The notes: generated from the letters alone by a model not told the origin. Counted from the stretch's first letter, positions 44,031 through 58,094 are shown. The stretch: 64,000 bases of DNA from Dipetalonema caudispina (GCA_013365325.1 JABVXV010000050.1:241441-305440), one strand, 5' to 3'. Made by a program: numbers and translations.

Positions 44031-46017
44031 TTATGAACGAAATACTGACAAACAGTCATCAAGCGTAAATCTGAGTGCTGTCAAATAGTTTTCCGCAATA
44101 CTTTGAATAGTATCATTCATTTCCGAATCGTCCTGAACAATTTTTTTAAGTGAAGCTCTCCATTGCGGCAGAACAGACCTGTTAATTAGGGTTACCAGCT
44201 TTTCCATTTGTCTACCATAGACTGCATGCATCATATTCCAATGTTGCTGAAAATTTAAGTTATTAAACCTAAAAGAAAAGAGTTACTACACTTCAAAGAT
44301 TTTCGAAAGTTATTCATTCAATGTTTAATAGGACTGGATATACATTTTGAGATCGAAAATCCCTTTCATATTTCAGTATGATGTTTTCTCTTGTTCTTCA
44401 CTTTATTGTACTCATAGTAATGGAATGGATAAGAAGTAATGCCCTCACTAAAAAAGTAAATACAGAAGTAATTTAAACTAGAAGGTACTTTGTCTTTTAT
44501 AATTTAAGAAAAATGTCAATCTCTTAACTCTACAATTATGAACATACTGGTAACAAACTAGGGCTAAATAGTACCTTTAAAATTTCTGTTATCAGTGTAG
44601 CACCAAAGGCTGAATTTCCCGAAGCTGTTACAGCGATCATTTTCCACATCAACCCTAAACCGTAATTTTCCGGTTTTGTTTGGAGACTAACATTTGTATT
44701 GGACATCTTCAGAGAAATAAATAAATTTATGATGGCAATTTCACGACTATGCCACGCTACTATCGTTTCAGCGAATCTCTCCGAACGCTTTTTTAAATCC
44801 AGAATGCATCGTAAGCTAAAAATAAGGAATATTAAGGCAAATTAATGGAGAAGCTGATTAAGAAGAAATAATGCATGCAACTGTACCAATTTTTAGAAAC
44901 TATTTATTTGAAAAATTCAATAATATATCGTAAAAAGGACAGTAAGCAACTTGTTAGGAATTTACATGAGAATGAACCATCTAATACATCATCGTTATAA
45001 CACGCAAATCATTTCTTATCAACATAATTTATAGATACATTTAGCCTATCCTACCTATACAAATATTTATGACTTCTCAAGCAATTCCGGATAACAGACT
45101 CATCTATAACGTAAAAATTATGGAAAGATAAAATTGTACCATTCATTATGATTGACTGCTAAAAGTGGCGATGCAATAAATAATTTGCCATATAGCAATT
45201 TCGAAAAAGTAACAGAGGACAAAGCCAGTGACGACAAAACAGCAGTCACTACTTTTAAAAGGCTTACATCCTGTGGAACAAGATCCTGGAAATATAATAT
45301 TATGAAGTAGATATGAGAGAGAATCAAAAGCGGGTAAAAATGACAAAAGATATAAATTCGCAACCTATCAAGTGCTATATATCAAGTAAAAGAGTACCCA
45401 TTTCTAGAATATTAGACATGCAATTTTCACAGAAACCCTTCATAAATTTTATGCTTGACCTAAAATTCAAAATCAAATTCCTTTTATAAACGAAACAGCT
45501 TTAGTAGGTAGTGCTTATTTAAAAAGACCACAGGTCTATTTTAAAGTCAAAATATAGTTTTTAAAAAACCACAGAGAAATTGAATTCGAACTGAATGACC
45601 GATAATCCGCAATCGACATACTTTATAGATGCATTAATAATTTACAAAGAATTACCCGAAAACTCAAATAATACAGAAGAAAAGTTTAAGAAACAAACAA
45701 ACAAATGAATTACCAAATATGTGTCGATGATATGAACCATAGCCCAATTACGAGCCAATTCGTCATCTTTTAAGTTGATCATTTTGTCATTAAAACCATA
45801 AACCGTCAAACCATTGAGTAAACTGCTGAAGAAACGAACAATTTGAGCAATATCACTCTCTTTTGCAAATTTTTTCGTCGACACCGAAATCTTCTCCTTT
45901 ATCGTACATTTAAGTTCATTCTACAAAAAGTCAGAGATTCACTTGATATTTTCTGGTGTCTTGAAACATATTCCAGAAATCCCTAACTTACAGCACGTCA
46001 ATCATATCCAAGTTCGA

Positions 46018-46059
<42 letters not shown>

Positions 46060-49004
46060 ATGCATAATATGCATACATAAACTTTTATAAATCAGTTACT
46101 CGAATTTATATGCATTCCCCTTCTTTCTTTGATGAGCTTTCCATGTCTCAGTGTCCAAAACTATAGTACCTACCATGAAACGGCAGTCATCACTGCTGAT
46201 TAACAACAGCGCTGTGAATTTCGGAATACTAAGCCGCAAAAAATTTTAGCTGCTGCAGTACAACACTCAATTTATTCAATTTTTAAAAGTTATTACGAGT
46301 TAATTTTCTTATCCATATAAGGGATCTATATTTAAAAAAAAGAGTGCACATGATACGTTAAATGTAATTCATCCGCTTTAATATCGGCTAAGTGACGGAA
46401 GACGCGATATATAGTACCTTGTAAAGTTTTTGAAAAATTAAGAAAAAACTTGAACAGAAAATTACCTTGATAGGATCAGATATGTTAGCCGTACTTGCCA
46501 TGAAAGTCCTACTGAACGCTATTTCATGTCCATAAATTTGATGACACTGATTGGGATTTGTCATGCTTGCATTATCAGATACTCCGCCACTTCCAGTAAG
46601 AGAATTATTCGATTCTATTTTTGATACAGAATCGGCCATAGAGCCATCTCCCTTAGCCGTAGCAATATTACTTGCTTCCTTTGACAAAGCTGAACAGAAA
46701 AGGACCAAGTCATTCCGAGATTTTGGAGTTTCCAAGAAATAATCTTGCAGAAAAATTCAAACAAACTTTTGATCCCATGTAAAAAATATGCCTTTTATTT
46801 CATAATAAGAAAAAGTCCGGATATTCTGAAGGAAAAAAAAAAGTTTACGTTGTTCCTCTTCAGCGATTTGTTGCAAAGGCCAGGAAGTACTCCTTGAAGC
46901 TGTCGATTTACATGAGGAAACGGAGTCCGTTCTCGTAAGCGTTGCATGGCCACCTTTCAATGTTTCTGATGAAGAGACAGAGGGAAGTGTGCTGGTTTTT
47001 TGTGGATAAAAGGCAAATGCAGTGGAAATATCAGACTGTTGCTGAATTTTGGTTGGTGCATATGATGGCGAAGGTGATGTAGAAGTAACGGGTGCAGGAA
47101 ACGATGAGATGGTCTTTGGAGTTATTCGATCAATGATGGAAGGAATTGTATTGGTGGTTAATGTGAGGTTGGCAACGGTTACTGAAGGTGACACTGAGGA
47201 TGTGATCGATGTCGCTCTATCGGTGATAGCTGCTGATCTTGAAAAAGAGACTGAAGCAGAAGCTCCTATTGGCAGCTGAGATTTTGATGTAATGGAAGTC
47301 GACCTGGTTAGCACAGCAGGTTTAGACATAGAGTGATGTGATATTGAGTTACCGACGTTATCTACTGGACCAAGGACTGATCCTAATTCGGCGACACAAT
47401 TTTTGCTGAAAATGATAAAAATAAACAGTTACTAAAAGTTCTTTCGAAGTATGATAGAGCTCATGGTATTATATATATTTAAACTAATTTTAAATTAGGT
47501 ACTTCGTATTTTGAAATTACATTTATCTGCCTTGAAATAAACTAGAGAATCTTGCTTTGTTTAAATAACAAAATCACTTAACTCGAATTTTCTATTATAT
47601 TCACAGCAAATTTTCATTGTCTAAACAAGTAAACAAAAGTTTCTCAAGATTTACCCTAGTCTTTTCCTGAATGATTCTTCTAGCTCCTTCTTCTGCTGTG
47701 TGAGAAATAACTCTAATATCAACCGTTCCTGCGGCTGAAATGAATTCCTTAATACTTTAAAATAAATTTCAGTCTTACTGGTTTCATGAAATGCAATTCG
47801 CTAAGAATCTACATTTCATACATTATTCACATTCCAAATTACGTCAGCAAGGTTGAATAGCTGTCAAACTAGCGGGAGGTAAAACCATTAATCACGACGA
47901 CCGGAATCAACTTTTTTTTTTGTAATTCCAGATCGAGAGAGTTAACTGAAAGGCTGTTGAAATCACAGAAAGTTGTCCTGCAATTTATTTTCCTAACGAG
48001 AAATTACAAAAAGAGTTTTGCATTTTTGCGGGGAAAAATATTTTCTATCGTTCAACTTTCACACATAGGGCGATATCGGAAAACTAGACCAATAATCATT
48101 TCGTGAGATCTCATAGAAATCGAGGAATATACCTTTGGCTGAAACTTTGTCATATGTTGTTTCAACTTTTCATCAAAATCATGCGAAACTCTTTCACGTA
48201 TCGCTTGACGCAGTTCTCTCCGTTCTTCCAACTTTTCTTCCAAAAATGCTCGTTGTTGACGTTGTATTTTTTCAACAAACGGTTTCGCCGACTCATACCT
48301 TCCATGGAGGACATTTGCACCTGGTGACGTGATGAACCACGACGGATCGTTTTCATCATATTCACTGAGAAAAAGGCATGAATAAAAATTGTGTTCATGA
48401 TGCGCGTTTACTGTGATTTGCAAGGAGGGGTTTCTATCTTTCTTAGTATATTCTTTCATTCAACATTGAAAGTTATCAGTATTGCTTGCAAAAAACCAAT
48501 AAAGGTACGATTTTTTCCTGTCAGTGAATTTTTGCCAAGTTCTCAATTCATTATAGTAGGCAATTTCATTCCAGCTGTCCACAAAAATTTAGTACATTAT
48601 GCATTGTCGTAGTTACAAGAACAATTAAAACAATATGAGGGAGATGAGAAGTTTCATAAATTATAGCATCCGCTGCCAAATGGGAAATAAAACCGATGGA
48701 AGTTCTGTAAAATATATGAAAAATCCTCCACCGTACAGAATCCAATTTTCAGATCATTATAGAACTTAGAATAATGAATTTACTTCAACAGTACAATTCA
48801 AATTTAACGTATCAAAATACGTTTATCCTGTATCAGTGTAACAGTCCATTACGCAATATCAATCACATATAAAGAAACAATTATTCATTTACATTTTTAA
48901 GTTATAGTTTTTTTTTATTTTTTTTTTTTTTTTTTTTAGAAAACTCACAGTTCTTCTTCCGATATTCCGAAATGATTAGTGTGAAAACCAAAACGGCTCG
49001 ACAT
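44031..49004 (-). CDS. GLE1: GLE1 mRNA export factor
   Basis: Nuclear-pore-associated activator of the DEAD-box ATPase DDX19/Dbp5; with inositol hexakisphosphate it drives the last step of mRNA export. Exons (minus): 49004-48949, 48364-48133, 47734-47655, 47405-46849, 46743-46466, 45920-45714, 45285-45140, 44815-44575, 44246-44031: 2013 nt, 670 aa, phases all compatible; the human protein is about 700 aa. Layout: short N-terminus, charged coiled coil (about residues 45-120, e.g. FLEEKLEERRELRQAIRER), Ser/Thr-rich linker, then the GLE1 domain from about residue 400, recognised by VRFFSSLLNGLTVYG, FSKLLYGKLFIASPLLAV, GLGLMWKMIAVTASGN and YGRQMEKLVTLI, which align in order with the recalled family C-terminus. 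An acceptor TTTTTCAG lies about 28 nt upstream of the ATG, consistent with trans-splicing. The fifth exon's acceptor CAAG is the weakest junction. Confidence 0.85.
46021..46061. repeat. (CT)n(AT)n microsatellite in GLE1 intron
   Basis: A CT run of 13-14 units followed by TATATATATA, in the intron between GLE1 exons 5 and 6. Confidence 0.9.
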
Positions 49005-51300
49005 AAAAGCCTAATGTTTTGTTCCGAAATACCTGAAAAATTACGATAAATCAGAGAAAGAAAAAATGACATCAAACTACTAACACATCCATTTTTCCGG
49101 AAATAAAAAGGAACCAGAAACTGTAATTTATAAAAATAACATAAACCGTAGAAAAAATAGTCCGAAATGCAAAAGAAGAATCCCAAGAATTTAAGTGCTA
49201 AGAATAATAATATGCATTGATGGTTGCATCATTTTTAATGAATCTATGGGGACTTTGGAACTTAATTATTAGGAATGGAATAAGATATGGTTTACTTTAT
49301 CAGATGGTATTGTTAACATGGTGATATGATAACAACGATTTGATATATTAACATTGATTGATATAATAGCAAATGATAACAGTGATCTAATGTATTAACA
49401 TAGTTGATATAATAACAATGTTAACAGTGATCTAATGTATTAATATGGTTGATATAATAGTAATGATAACAATAATTTGATATATTAGTGATAAGAGCAA
49501 TAGATATTAATAACTAATATATTAGTATGATTGATATGATAACAATGTAACATTAAATTGATATTAGTTAACATTGAATTGAAATTATATTGCTTACTGT
49601 TTAATAAACAATAATTTAATTAACAGTTAGAAAAAAAAAAGGAACTACAATAGTTCAACAACTTAACTGAGTAGAATTTAATTAATCATTAACTATGCTT
49701 GCTGATAAAGCTATTCCTAAATTCACTTATGCTATATATATTATCAATAAAAAGATGGAAGCAATTTGAATTTTTAATTACTCAACTATAATATATGTTA
49801 TAAATTGTTGTAGCGCTGTCGATAACTCATCTTCTTGTTTTTTTTCTTTTTTTTTTTTTTTAAACTTTTATTCGTCAGCTATATTGTTTATCGATCGATG
49901 ATGCAATTTTCGTGATTGAAAACAAACAAGCAATCACAAATATTTTTAACCAACGAATTTTTTTTTTTTTTTTTTCTTTATTTCGTTGTAGAAAAAATTG
50001 CTACAAGAAAATGACAATACTTTATTGTAATTAATCGAACTCATTTTCAGTTCACGTAAGCGTAATTTTTTTCAGATTATTTTAACGTATACGTTTAGAA
50101 ATGATCGATCTGGCGATTACTTATATATCACATGTATCTATAAAATGATTAAGAATAGATTTTTTCTTTTACATTACTTTAAAGAGACAGTGGTAAGAGG
50201 AGATCAGATAATCATTAAGGAATTGAAAAGTTTAATTGGAGAGTTTTTTTTAATTTGATTTTAATTAAACAACACTGCCATAACTCTTTATACATACATT
50301 TTGAGTTATGAAAATCGATTATGCTATGTTTTCATTTTTTAATATTTCTCGTAATTTTTTTGCACATTTGAAGTGGATTTAATTGCTAGAAATTGTTATG
50401 AATTGTTTGATAAAATTTAAATAAAATTAAAAATTAATTGCACGTTGTATGGGATAGTTATTAAGGATAATACTTTTATAAATTTCTACTTTTATATTAG
50501 TATGTGTTTAAAGAAGTAATTAAATATATCAGATATTTTAGGATTGATTTATATTTAGCTAAATTTATTTGATATGAAAATAATTTCTTCTTTTTCGAAG
50601 AAATCTTTTCGTTACATTTTATAGTGGGAATTCTTTGCCTGCCAGTGATATATTAATTAATAATCCTTAATGATGGTAATTATATCCATTTGCTAATGAT
50701 TTCTTAATGTTACTTTTAGAAAACTACCGCCAATTTTTTCTTCGGTCTTGTAAAATGCTATTGTTAAATTTGGAAATTAACCCTGCGATTCAGATAATTC
50801 TGTTATTTTTAAAGTTTTCGTGAATTTATCAATTTTAATCATATTTTAATCTTGAAATGTTTAACTTTTTTTTTGCAAAAAAATGACAACAATTCTTTTA
50901 TGAATCAGTTTTTGGTGGAAATCTGAAAATTTAATAATTATGTTAATAGCTACAAACTTTTGTTTTTATGCTATCAGGAAGCAGTAATAAACGGTTAATA
51001 TACATTAGTACATGAGTTTTTTGCTTAATTAGTACTTATTTAATTGAAATGAGTCAATATTGGCAGTCATTTATCGGACTAAAAAGACAAAAAAGGATGT
51101 TTGATTGCATGTTGTAATATATCGATCAACATTAACAGATCACTTTCACTAAACTATAAATTGTTTCTTTCAGTTCTCTGAACTTTACCCAAACCATTTC
51201 TTTTTTTGTTGAACAGAAGCAAGAAAGTGGAATATTTCGCTTCATTCGAGGTTATTTTATCCACTGAGCTTTTCCCATTTCTGAATTATCTGCAGAATCG
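49005..51300. other. Divergent intergenic region GLE1 / SQOR
   Basis: 2.3 kb between divergent start codons, so it should hold both promoters. It contains a diverged minisatellite (49310-49600), T tracts at 49838-49860 and 49960-49976, and otherwise AT-rich DNA without a recognisable exon. Confidence 0.6.
49310..49600. repeat. Diverged minisatellite, about 45-60 bp units
   Basis: At least four imperfect copies of a unit built from TTGATATAATA, ACAATGTTAACAGTGAT and CTAATGTATTAACAT-like blocks. The two central copies (about 49375-49445) are closest; outer copies are degraded. It sits in the shared GLE1/SQOR promoter region. Confidence 0.75.
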
Positions 51301-54300
51301 ATGAAGTTAACAATTGCGAATTTAGGTAAGTCTTTTTTCGTCCGTTTTTAACAGATTTTTCTTCATCGACGAGCTGATTAGGTAAGTAATTAAAGTGAAT
51401 AATGAAAAAGCATTCTTGATAGGGACAGTAAAGCTTGAGATATTGAGTTTCCAGCTAGCCGTTACAGTTTTTGGATTTGACTTTAAAGTAGAATTATTCA
51501 GTCAATGATATTTATAAAGCAGTAAAGATACAATGTAATCGTCCTGAAATCATCTGGATTCTCTGGTTGTTGAATTCATAGAATATCTTCCGGTGAAAGA
51601 ACAATTAAATGTTGGGACTCCTGAAGAAGGCCTAAAATGCTTACTAGTAAATCATTCTCCTTGTCAGTTTCCCACCAGTGAATTTGATCTTATTCGACTT
51701 TCGATTTAATTACCTCATCCTTATCCAGTCTAACTAGATGACCTTATCTGCTCAACATACAGCAAATAATTTTAGATGTGTAAGGAATAATATCATTGCA
51801 GCTGCCTCAAGTTATAAAGTGGTCGTAATTGGTGGTGGTACGGGTGGTTGCTCATTATCTCACTGGTGTCGTAAATTGGTACCCAAGGGACAAGTAGCTG
51901 TCATTGATCCGGCTGATGTTTGATACTTATTGAATTTAATAACATTTCAAGATATCTATAAATTAAATCTGTTTTAAATTTGTAATTTATCATATAATCG
52001 TATAATTGTTACTATTATGAAATTTCGCTTGACTGAGAAGCGACGTATATGCGTCAGATAGTCCTGAGTAACGTGGTAAAGTACTGTTGCACTTGCAAAG
52101 AGTAAATGGTTTAAGCTTAATCGGAAAAAGTTAGAGCAGTTAACCTTTTCTGAAAGTTTATAGCAATGTCGATACACGAAATGATCACATAAGTATCATT
52201 CCTATAATTTTCAAGTTTCATACTTTATCTTTACCCAACAGGAACGTGATGTATGCAAATATCAGACACTTTTTGCAGGAACATCACTTCCAGCCAGGTT
52301 ACACATTTGTTGGAGGAGGCTTTTACAAATTGCAACAATGTATTAAATCAATGAAGGAAGTTTTACATCCTGATAACATCTGGATCAAACAAGCAGCTAA
52401 GAAGATCAATCCTACGGAAAATTCTGTAACACTGAAGTAAGTAAGAGTAGAGTTAAATTTTTCGAACTAGGCTTTTTTTATTTTTCAACATGGAGTAAGG
52501 ATGAAAGGAGAAAGAGAGAGAGAGAGAAGAAACGAAAGTTAGATAAGAAGGTAATGCTATGCATGTTATGTTTGCAAGTTTTGTTTGATTAATTTTGAAA
52601 GTAAATTTAGAAAAAAGTAGTTTTCCCGCTATTTTTCAATCAAAACTAATGTAAAGTTCAACAAACAATGGTTTAATATTTTTTGGACAAATTTGTTTAT
52701 TTCAAGAAACATAAAAATTCATTTTAGTGATGGAACAAAGATAAACTACGAATTATTAATTGTTGCAGCAGGGCTTGAAGTTCGATTTGATCTGGTATTT
52801 TATTTGCTTTGTATTAATGTTAATTACTGTGGGTGAGATAGGATATTGCTAATTCGTGATGGAATAAATATAATTTTTTAACATTTTACACTTTCCACAT
52901 GCAGTGTTGTGAACAATTTTTTGGGTTTTTCAAAAATTTAACTTGTCGTTGATAGTTTCAGATTAGCTGCGATAAAAAAATTAGCATTCTACATGCATTG
53001 TAGAAGGAATTGTTAGCATGCTAATTGCTGTATAGCCTAGCTTGCATATTTGCATGCGTCCTGGATGAATGATAATCTTTGGTAGCCATTAGTTAACACA
53101 GGATCATTTGATCTCACTAATTTCAGATCGAAAATTTACCGCATGCTTTATTTGATCCAAACGTATGCAGCATTTATCGTGCCGATTTAGCGCAAAAAAC
53201 GCAAGAACGTTTATATGCATTTAACAAAGGAACAGCTATATTTACTCTGCCAAATGCGCCAATTAAATGTTCTGGTGCCGCACAAAAGATATGCTATTTG
53301 GCGGATGAGATATTCCGGAAGGTAAGTCGGAATTTATTGACAGGAGATTTTGAGTGCATCTTGAAACGAATCACCTCATTTCTTCAAAATGTTATACTAT
53401 TTCCTCCAAAATTACAGCGAATCACTTTTCTTTTCATACTGTTCTTGAAATTTAAGGCATTCATCAATCAAATAAAGTATAATTTTTATAAAAAATTATG
53501 TCATTGTCAAATTTTCGTTATTTTTTGAAAAATGTTTTCTTAATTTCGCACAATTTCTGTTTTACTTGATGCGAAGTTGACGTAACCGAATTATATCTGA
53601 AAGGATACGACCAATCAACATCTGAAATGATAATAACGATCATTGCTAGGCATTGATTAAACGCTTTAATAATACTTACTAAAATTAATTCGTTGATTCA
53701 CTTTGGCGTATTAATAGCAGTTTTTTCAGAGAGGTATTCGTGAACAAATACATTTAACATTCAATACGTTTTCGTCCGATATATTCGATGTGCCAAAATA
53801 TGCAAAAACGTTAAATGAAATTATAAAAAAGAAATCGATTGAACTGAAATTACTGAGAAATTTGAAAGCAGTTGATATTTCGAAACGAGAAGCTACATTT
53901 GAGCTTATAGGAATGGATAATAAACCAACAGGAGAATTAGAAGTTCAGAAGGTGATAATTCATTTTTTGAATTTTAATGAAAATGGAGTTTTTTTCTTCG
54001 CATGCATTTACTTGTTGCATTTACAGAGCGCAAGAATTCTTTTATTTGAAGAAAATTGGGAATGAAAATTTGATAACTTTTCTTACCCTTCTTTTTCCCA
54101 CCGAAACTTCAATATCAATACTTTATCCATTCTATGGATTGATTATCTTGAAGTTTCCCGTATGTTACCAACCTATACATAATGGATGAATTGAGGTAAC
54201 TAGTTCAAATAGTTTAAAACTGTTTATCTAATAGGTATAGGTAGACTTGCAGTTCTGTACGCTTCTTTAAATATCCAAGTAACATTATTAACTCAGATAT

Positions 54301-55336
54301 AAGAATGGTAAACGAAATGTTTAGCATCCATTTATACTGTCACTAACTTTTCATTGAACAAATCGAATTACAACAATATATTCTTTATTATGCTTGAAAT
54401 AATTAAATTTTATTTTGCTAAAACTTTTGATCTTTTGCAGTTCGATTTCTTGCATGTCGTTCCACCTTGTTCAGCGCCACAAATATTACGAAATTCACCT
54501 GAAATAACCAACGCCAATGATTTCTTGGATGTGAATCAGAAATCATTACAAAATACAAAATTTACAAATATCTTTGGCATTGGAGACTGTCTTGGATCAC
54601 CAAATAAGAAAACTGCTGCTGCTTTGTGTTAGTTTTTGCTAATATCTTCACCGAAGAGTTCATTGATATGATTCCAAAACTTTATTATCATAATTTTTTT
54701 CTGATCTAATTCAAATATTTAGACAAAATACTGAATTACTTTGAATTTTAGTTTGTTCTGCTCAATGAGAGGAATAATTTTCAGTTAGCCAACTGAGAAC
54801 TTTGAGTAAAAATATTCCGAGATTTTTGGAAAAGAAACCATTGTTGGAAACGGTAATTCTTTTATTTCCTTATTTTCAATATTATTTATAATTTTGCAAT
54901 TATTTCATTCTCATTTCGATTTGTTTCAATTTTATATGGATAATCTATAATGTTGCTTGAATGTGGTTGCTAGGTTGATCCCTTCAGTAGGTTAGTAAGC
55001 GTGAATGAGAAGGAGTAGCATATATGATGTCATTGGGTATTTAATTTCGTCTAATATTTAAATTGTAATATGTTGCTATTCCTGAATCATTTTCAGTATA
55101 ATTGCTACTCATCGTGTCCATTGATTGTCAGTTTTCGGCATGTGGTACTCGCGGAATTCACCTCTGAAGGGCCACACGAAACTTTACCTCTAAATCAAGC
55201 AACACCTCGCTATATTTCATTTTTACTTACAAGATACGTAATGCCGTTCATTTATTGGAAGTTAGGCGTGAAAGGATATTGGCAAGGACCATCTACTGTA
55301 CGCAAAATTCTTCATCTTGGAATGAATAAAAAATAA
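51301..55336 (+). CDS. sqrd-1: Sulfide:quinone oxidoreductase, mitochondrial (SQOR)
   Basis: FAD enzyme of the inner mitochondrial membrane; oxidises hydrogen sulfide and passes electrons to ubiquinone or rhodoquinone. Exons: 51301-51325, 51582-51646, 51738-51917, 52279-52436, 52728-52794, 53127-53321, 53730-53951, 54441-54627, 54785-54852, 55097-55336: 1407 nt, 468 aa, phase-consistent. Motifs in order: dinucleotide fold VVVIGGGTGG, HFQPGYTFVGGGFYKL, LLIVAAGLEV, first redox cysteine PNAPIKCSGAAQK, second redox cysteine FGIGDC, SCPLIVSFRHVVLAEF, and the membrane-associated C-terminus ending RKILHLGM. The core is certain. The first two short exons are inferred from splice sites and phase plus an acceptor CTGCAG 5 nt before the ATG; if wrong, the start is Met at 51738 (438 aa, near the human 450). 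The basic, alanine-rich N-terminus fits mitochondrial import. Symbols sqrd-1 and sqrd-2 exist in Caenorhabditis; assignment to -1 is a guess. Confidence 0.88.
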
Positions 55337-56739
55337 TTTCAATTCTTACTTTATATTAAATGATTTCACCGAAGATAACATGAGCATCAAAAGAAGAAGT
55401 CTAAATGGATTCGGAGTATTTCGATTTTGTAGTCAATGACAAAATGCTTGCATTGGCTTCTTTCTTCGGGAAATATCCTTACATAGTATTATGCAGCTAA
55501 GAATATTTGAGATTATTACCAAAATTACGTAAACCTTAATCTAACTATCTTTAAGTTTATTGACTTGAGATATATCAGGATTGTTGATGCATTCGAAATT
55601 TTCCAAATTTAGTTGAATATTTGAACTATATTAGGCGTATATATGCCAAACAAATGACTTTATCGGTACCGCATTTACAATTCTCCAAGTCAGGCATTAT
55701 CTCCGACTTAATAAGCATATATTATACTATGATCCTTTTTCATTTATAAATTTATGCTATGATTTTTTTCGGCCACTTTTTCACCAGTTGTCTTAACGAT
55801 TCATATTTTAACAGTTCATAATCCACGTTTATTTGTAATTGCGTTCCTTCACGTCTTAGATTTCTAATAAAATATTAAGTAGTTGCAATCGAGTGCAATT
55901 TAGTGATCTTCGAAAGTACCATTCAGATTAATATCTAAGACAATCGCCATTGTATTGTATGCAATGGAAAGAAACGAAGGAATTTGGCGCAGTTGTATAT
56001 GGAATGTGGTAGTTGTTATTCTCTGCCGTAATTATTCAGAATCGTTTATTTTGAATTCAGATTGTGTTTTCTACTGGTTTCGTTGTGATAAAACATCCAA
56101 TAGCAGATTGAAGAATGGATCGCATATAATAGGTACTTCAAAATTATAAAAAGGGTCAATAGATTTTCAAATATAATGAGTAATATTGAGTCAATAGATT
56201 ACAATTAAAAGATAACTTCGAGTGCTGTAGATGACTTTAAGGTAGTATACGTTTGTGTTAATTCAAGTTAATATTTTTGTAGTTTCCTGAAAATTTTGAT
56301 GCAAGAAGTCGTATGATTAGGATAAAGAAAAATTTTATTCGTGGTTTCAAAGAAAAATTCTTTAATACTGTGTCTAAGACAAAAAAAATAAAGCGTAAAT
56401 TTTTGATAAATTAATAGAAATATCCAAGCATAAGACAAATTATTGGTGAATTCCCAAAATTGAAATCTTCTCGATACAGAAATTTCAATTCTTTATCATC
56501 CAATCATCGAAATATCATAGTCAATTTTTGTACACTGTATACCACACTCCGATAATAAAATGGTGCGTTGTTGCTGCATAGAACAAAAGAAGGTAATACT
56601 TCAAAACGGCGACTTTTTTTTGATTTCATTCAGCTAATATGACATCCGTTTACTGATCTTTTTCACCTTTTTAATTCACTCCATATGTCAAACAAATACA
56701 TTTATGCGTAGTTAGTTTTAAGAGGATCAGCTTTAACAC

Positions 56740-57045
56740 TCTCAGTTAGCCAATGTCAAATTTCAGCGACGAATCACTACGTTCTTCATTTTCATGGATT
56801 CCACCTCCTTCAAAAATTTCTTCCAACGATCACTTTTGTACATTTGTCAACAGTTTCTGGATCAAATATATTGTTGATATTGCAATCTGTCTTCACCACT
56901 TCCCACTCATTTTCCAACGAAATAAACAAATTGTTTAGATTTGTTCTTCGTCTAATATCATTCCCATTATTGAAAACAATTTCGAAATTAACAGTAAGTG
57001 ATAAATCATTAGCAAAAGAAATACAACGTGAAAAAACACATTAAA
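56740..57045 (-). pseudogene. Possible gene fragment, unknown, apparent frameshift
   Basis: On the minus strand a frame without Met is open for about 75 codons to TGA at about 56820 (segments NFEIVFNNGNDIRRR, NLFISLENEWEVV, IFDPETVDKCTKVIVG). Without room for an intron, a second frame then continues with EEIFEGGGIHENEERSDSS to a TAA at about 56745. Both pieces look protein-like, which would fit a decayed coding fragment with one frameshift. The family is not recognised. The plus strand is open here too, so this may be coincidence. Confidence 0.22.
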
Positions 57046-57128
57046 ATGGTACTTAATATAACTAATCATATCAATGTAATAATGTATTCCAATATGAAAC
57101 AACTTGAAACTACTTTTCTTCCAGGACA

Positions 57129-57132
57129 GTAC

Positions 57133-57164
<32 letters not shown>
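57129..57164. repeat. (AAT)n trinucleotide microsatellite
   Basis: About eleven uninterrupted AAT/TAA units. Confidence 0.95.
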
Positions 57165-57165
<1 letters not shown>

Positions 57166-58094
57166 TTCTCTCCTTTACGATAGATTGCTTGAATTTATTT
57201 CTTGTTAATAACATTTCCTCAATGCAGAACAAATAGAAAGTAACAGTTAAAAAGTTATTAGCAAAAACAAAAAAAAAAAAAAAATAAGGAAATCTCTACC
57301 GGGACAAAACTGGCGCATTGTTTTATTCCTCCCTTCCAGATAAATTTCTAATTTTTTTCGGAAAATAAATTACCATTTTACGATATCATGATTATTAGTA
57401 CAAAGCTTTGCCCATGGAAGAGATCATTTGTCGACTTCCAATAAAAGACCTATTAAAATTAACTAATATTTTAAATTTTTCGAAATGCAATTTACCAATT
57501 TAAATTTACTAAACGGGAAGAAACATTGAGATATGTCAGCGTCATGCACAGTTTATCCCGAAATCCGAATAAATTTCGCGAAGGAAGGAATAATACATTT
57601 CTTGTAATTAAAATAATTGATGTTTCATTTCGTAATGAACCAATTCATCTTATAAATTGTTAACATAAATCATTTAACTTATACACATCCTTGTCTAAGA
57701 TGTGATATCAACACAATACGTCTTTGTTGTCTGTGGTTAAGATATGCTTAAATCATATTCGACAGTAACACACTGTCCTTTGTTCATATCCTTAAAATAA
57801 GATTGCAACATCGTATTCTTTGTTTCATATGCTTACGACAGGGTTATAATAATGCTTCCTGTAGACCACTCCCATTACACACACATATATATATACAAGG
57901 GTCACAGCTTTATGGAGCTCACATAATCACCTTATTCGCTTACAAAGTTATGGTTCACTTATTTCTGCTTCTCTCATCTTATTCTTTTTGCTTGGATTTT
58001 CCCACTATCAATCAGTTCAGTAATTGCTACTTCAAATCGCATTCCTTAACTTACCATGCCATCAGAATCATTATAACATCTCTTGCTTATATAG

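Larger units (their letters stand above)
55337..58094. other. Intergenic region SQOR / GPCR
   Basis: Convergent 2.8 kb. It includes an AATAAA at 55866-55871, an (AAT)n microsatellite at about 57129-57164, an A tract near 57270-57284, and a minus-strand reading frame at 57045-56740 described separately. No other gene is seen. Confidence 0.55.

Noticed and set aside
45146..45363. Alternative minus-strand frames around 45.2 kb
   Set aside because: Out of frame with the phase-consistent GLE1 exon 45285-45140.
47049..47279. Plus-strand ORF of 76 codons
   Set aside because: Shadow of the Ser/Thr-rich GLE1 exon 47405-46849 on the minus strand.
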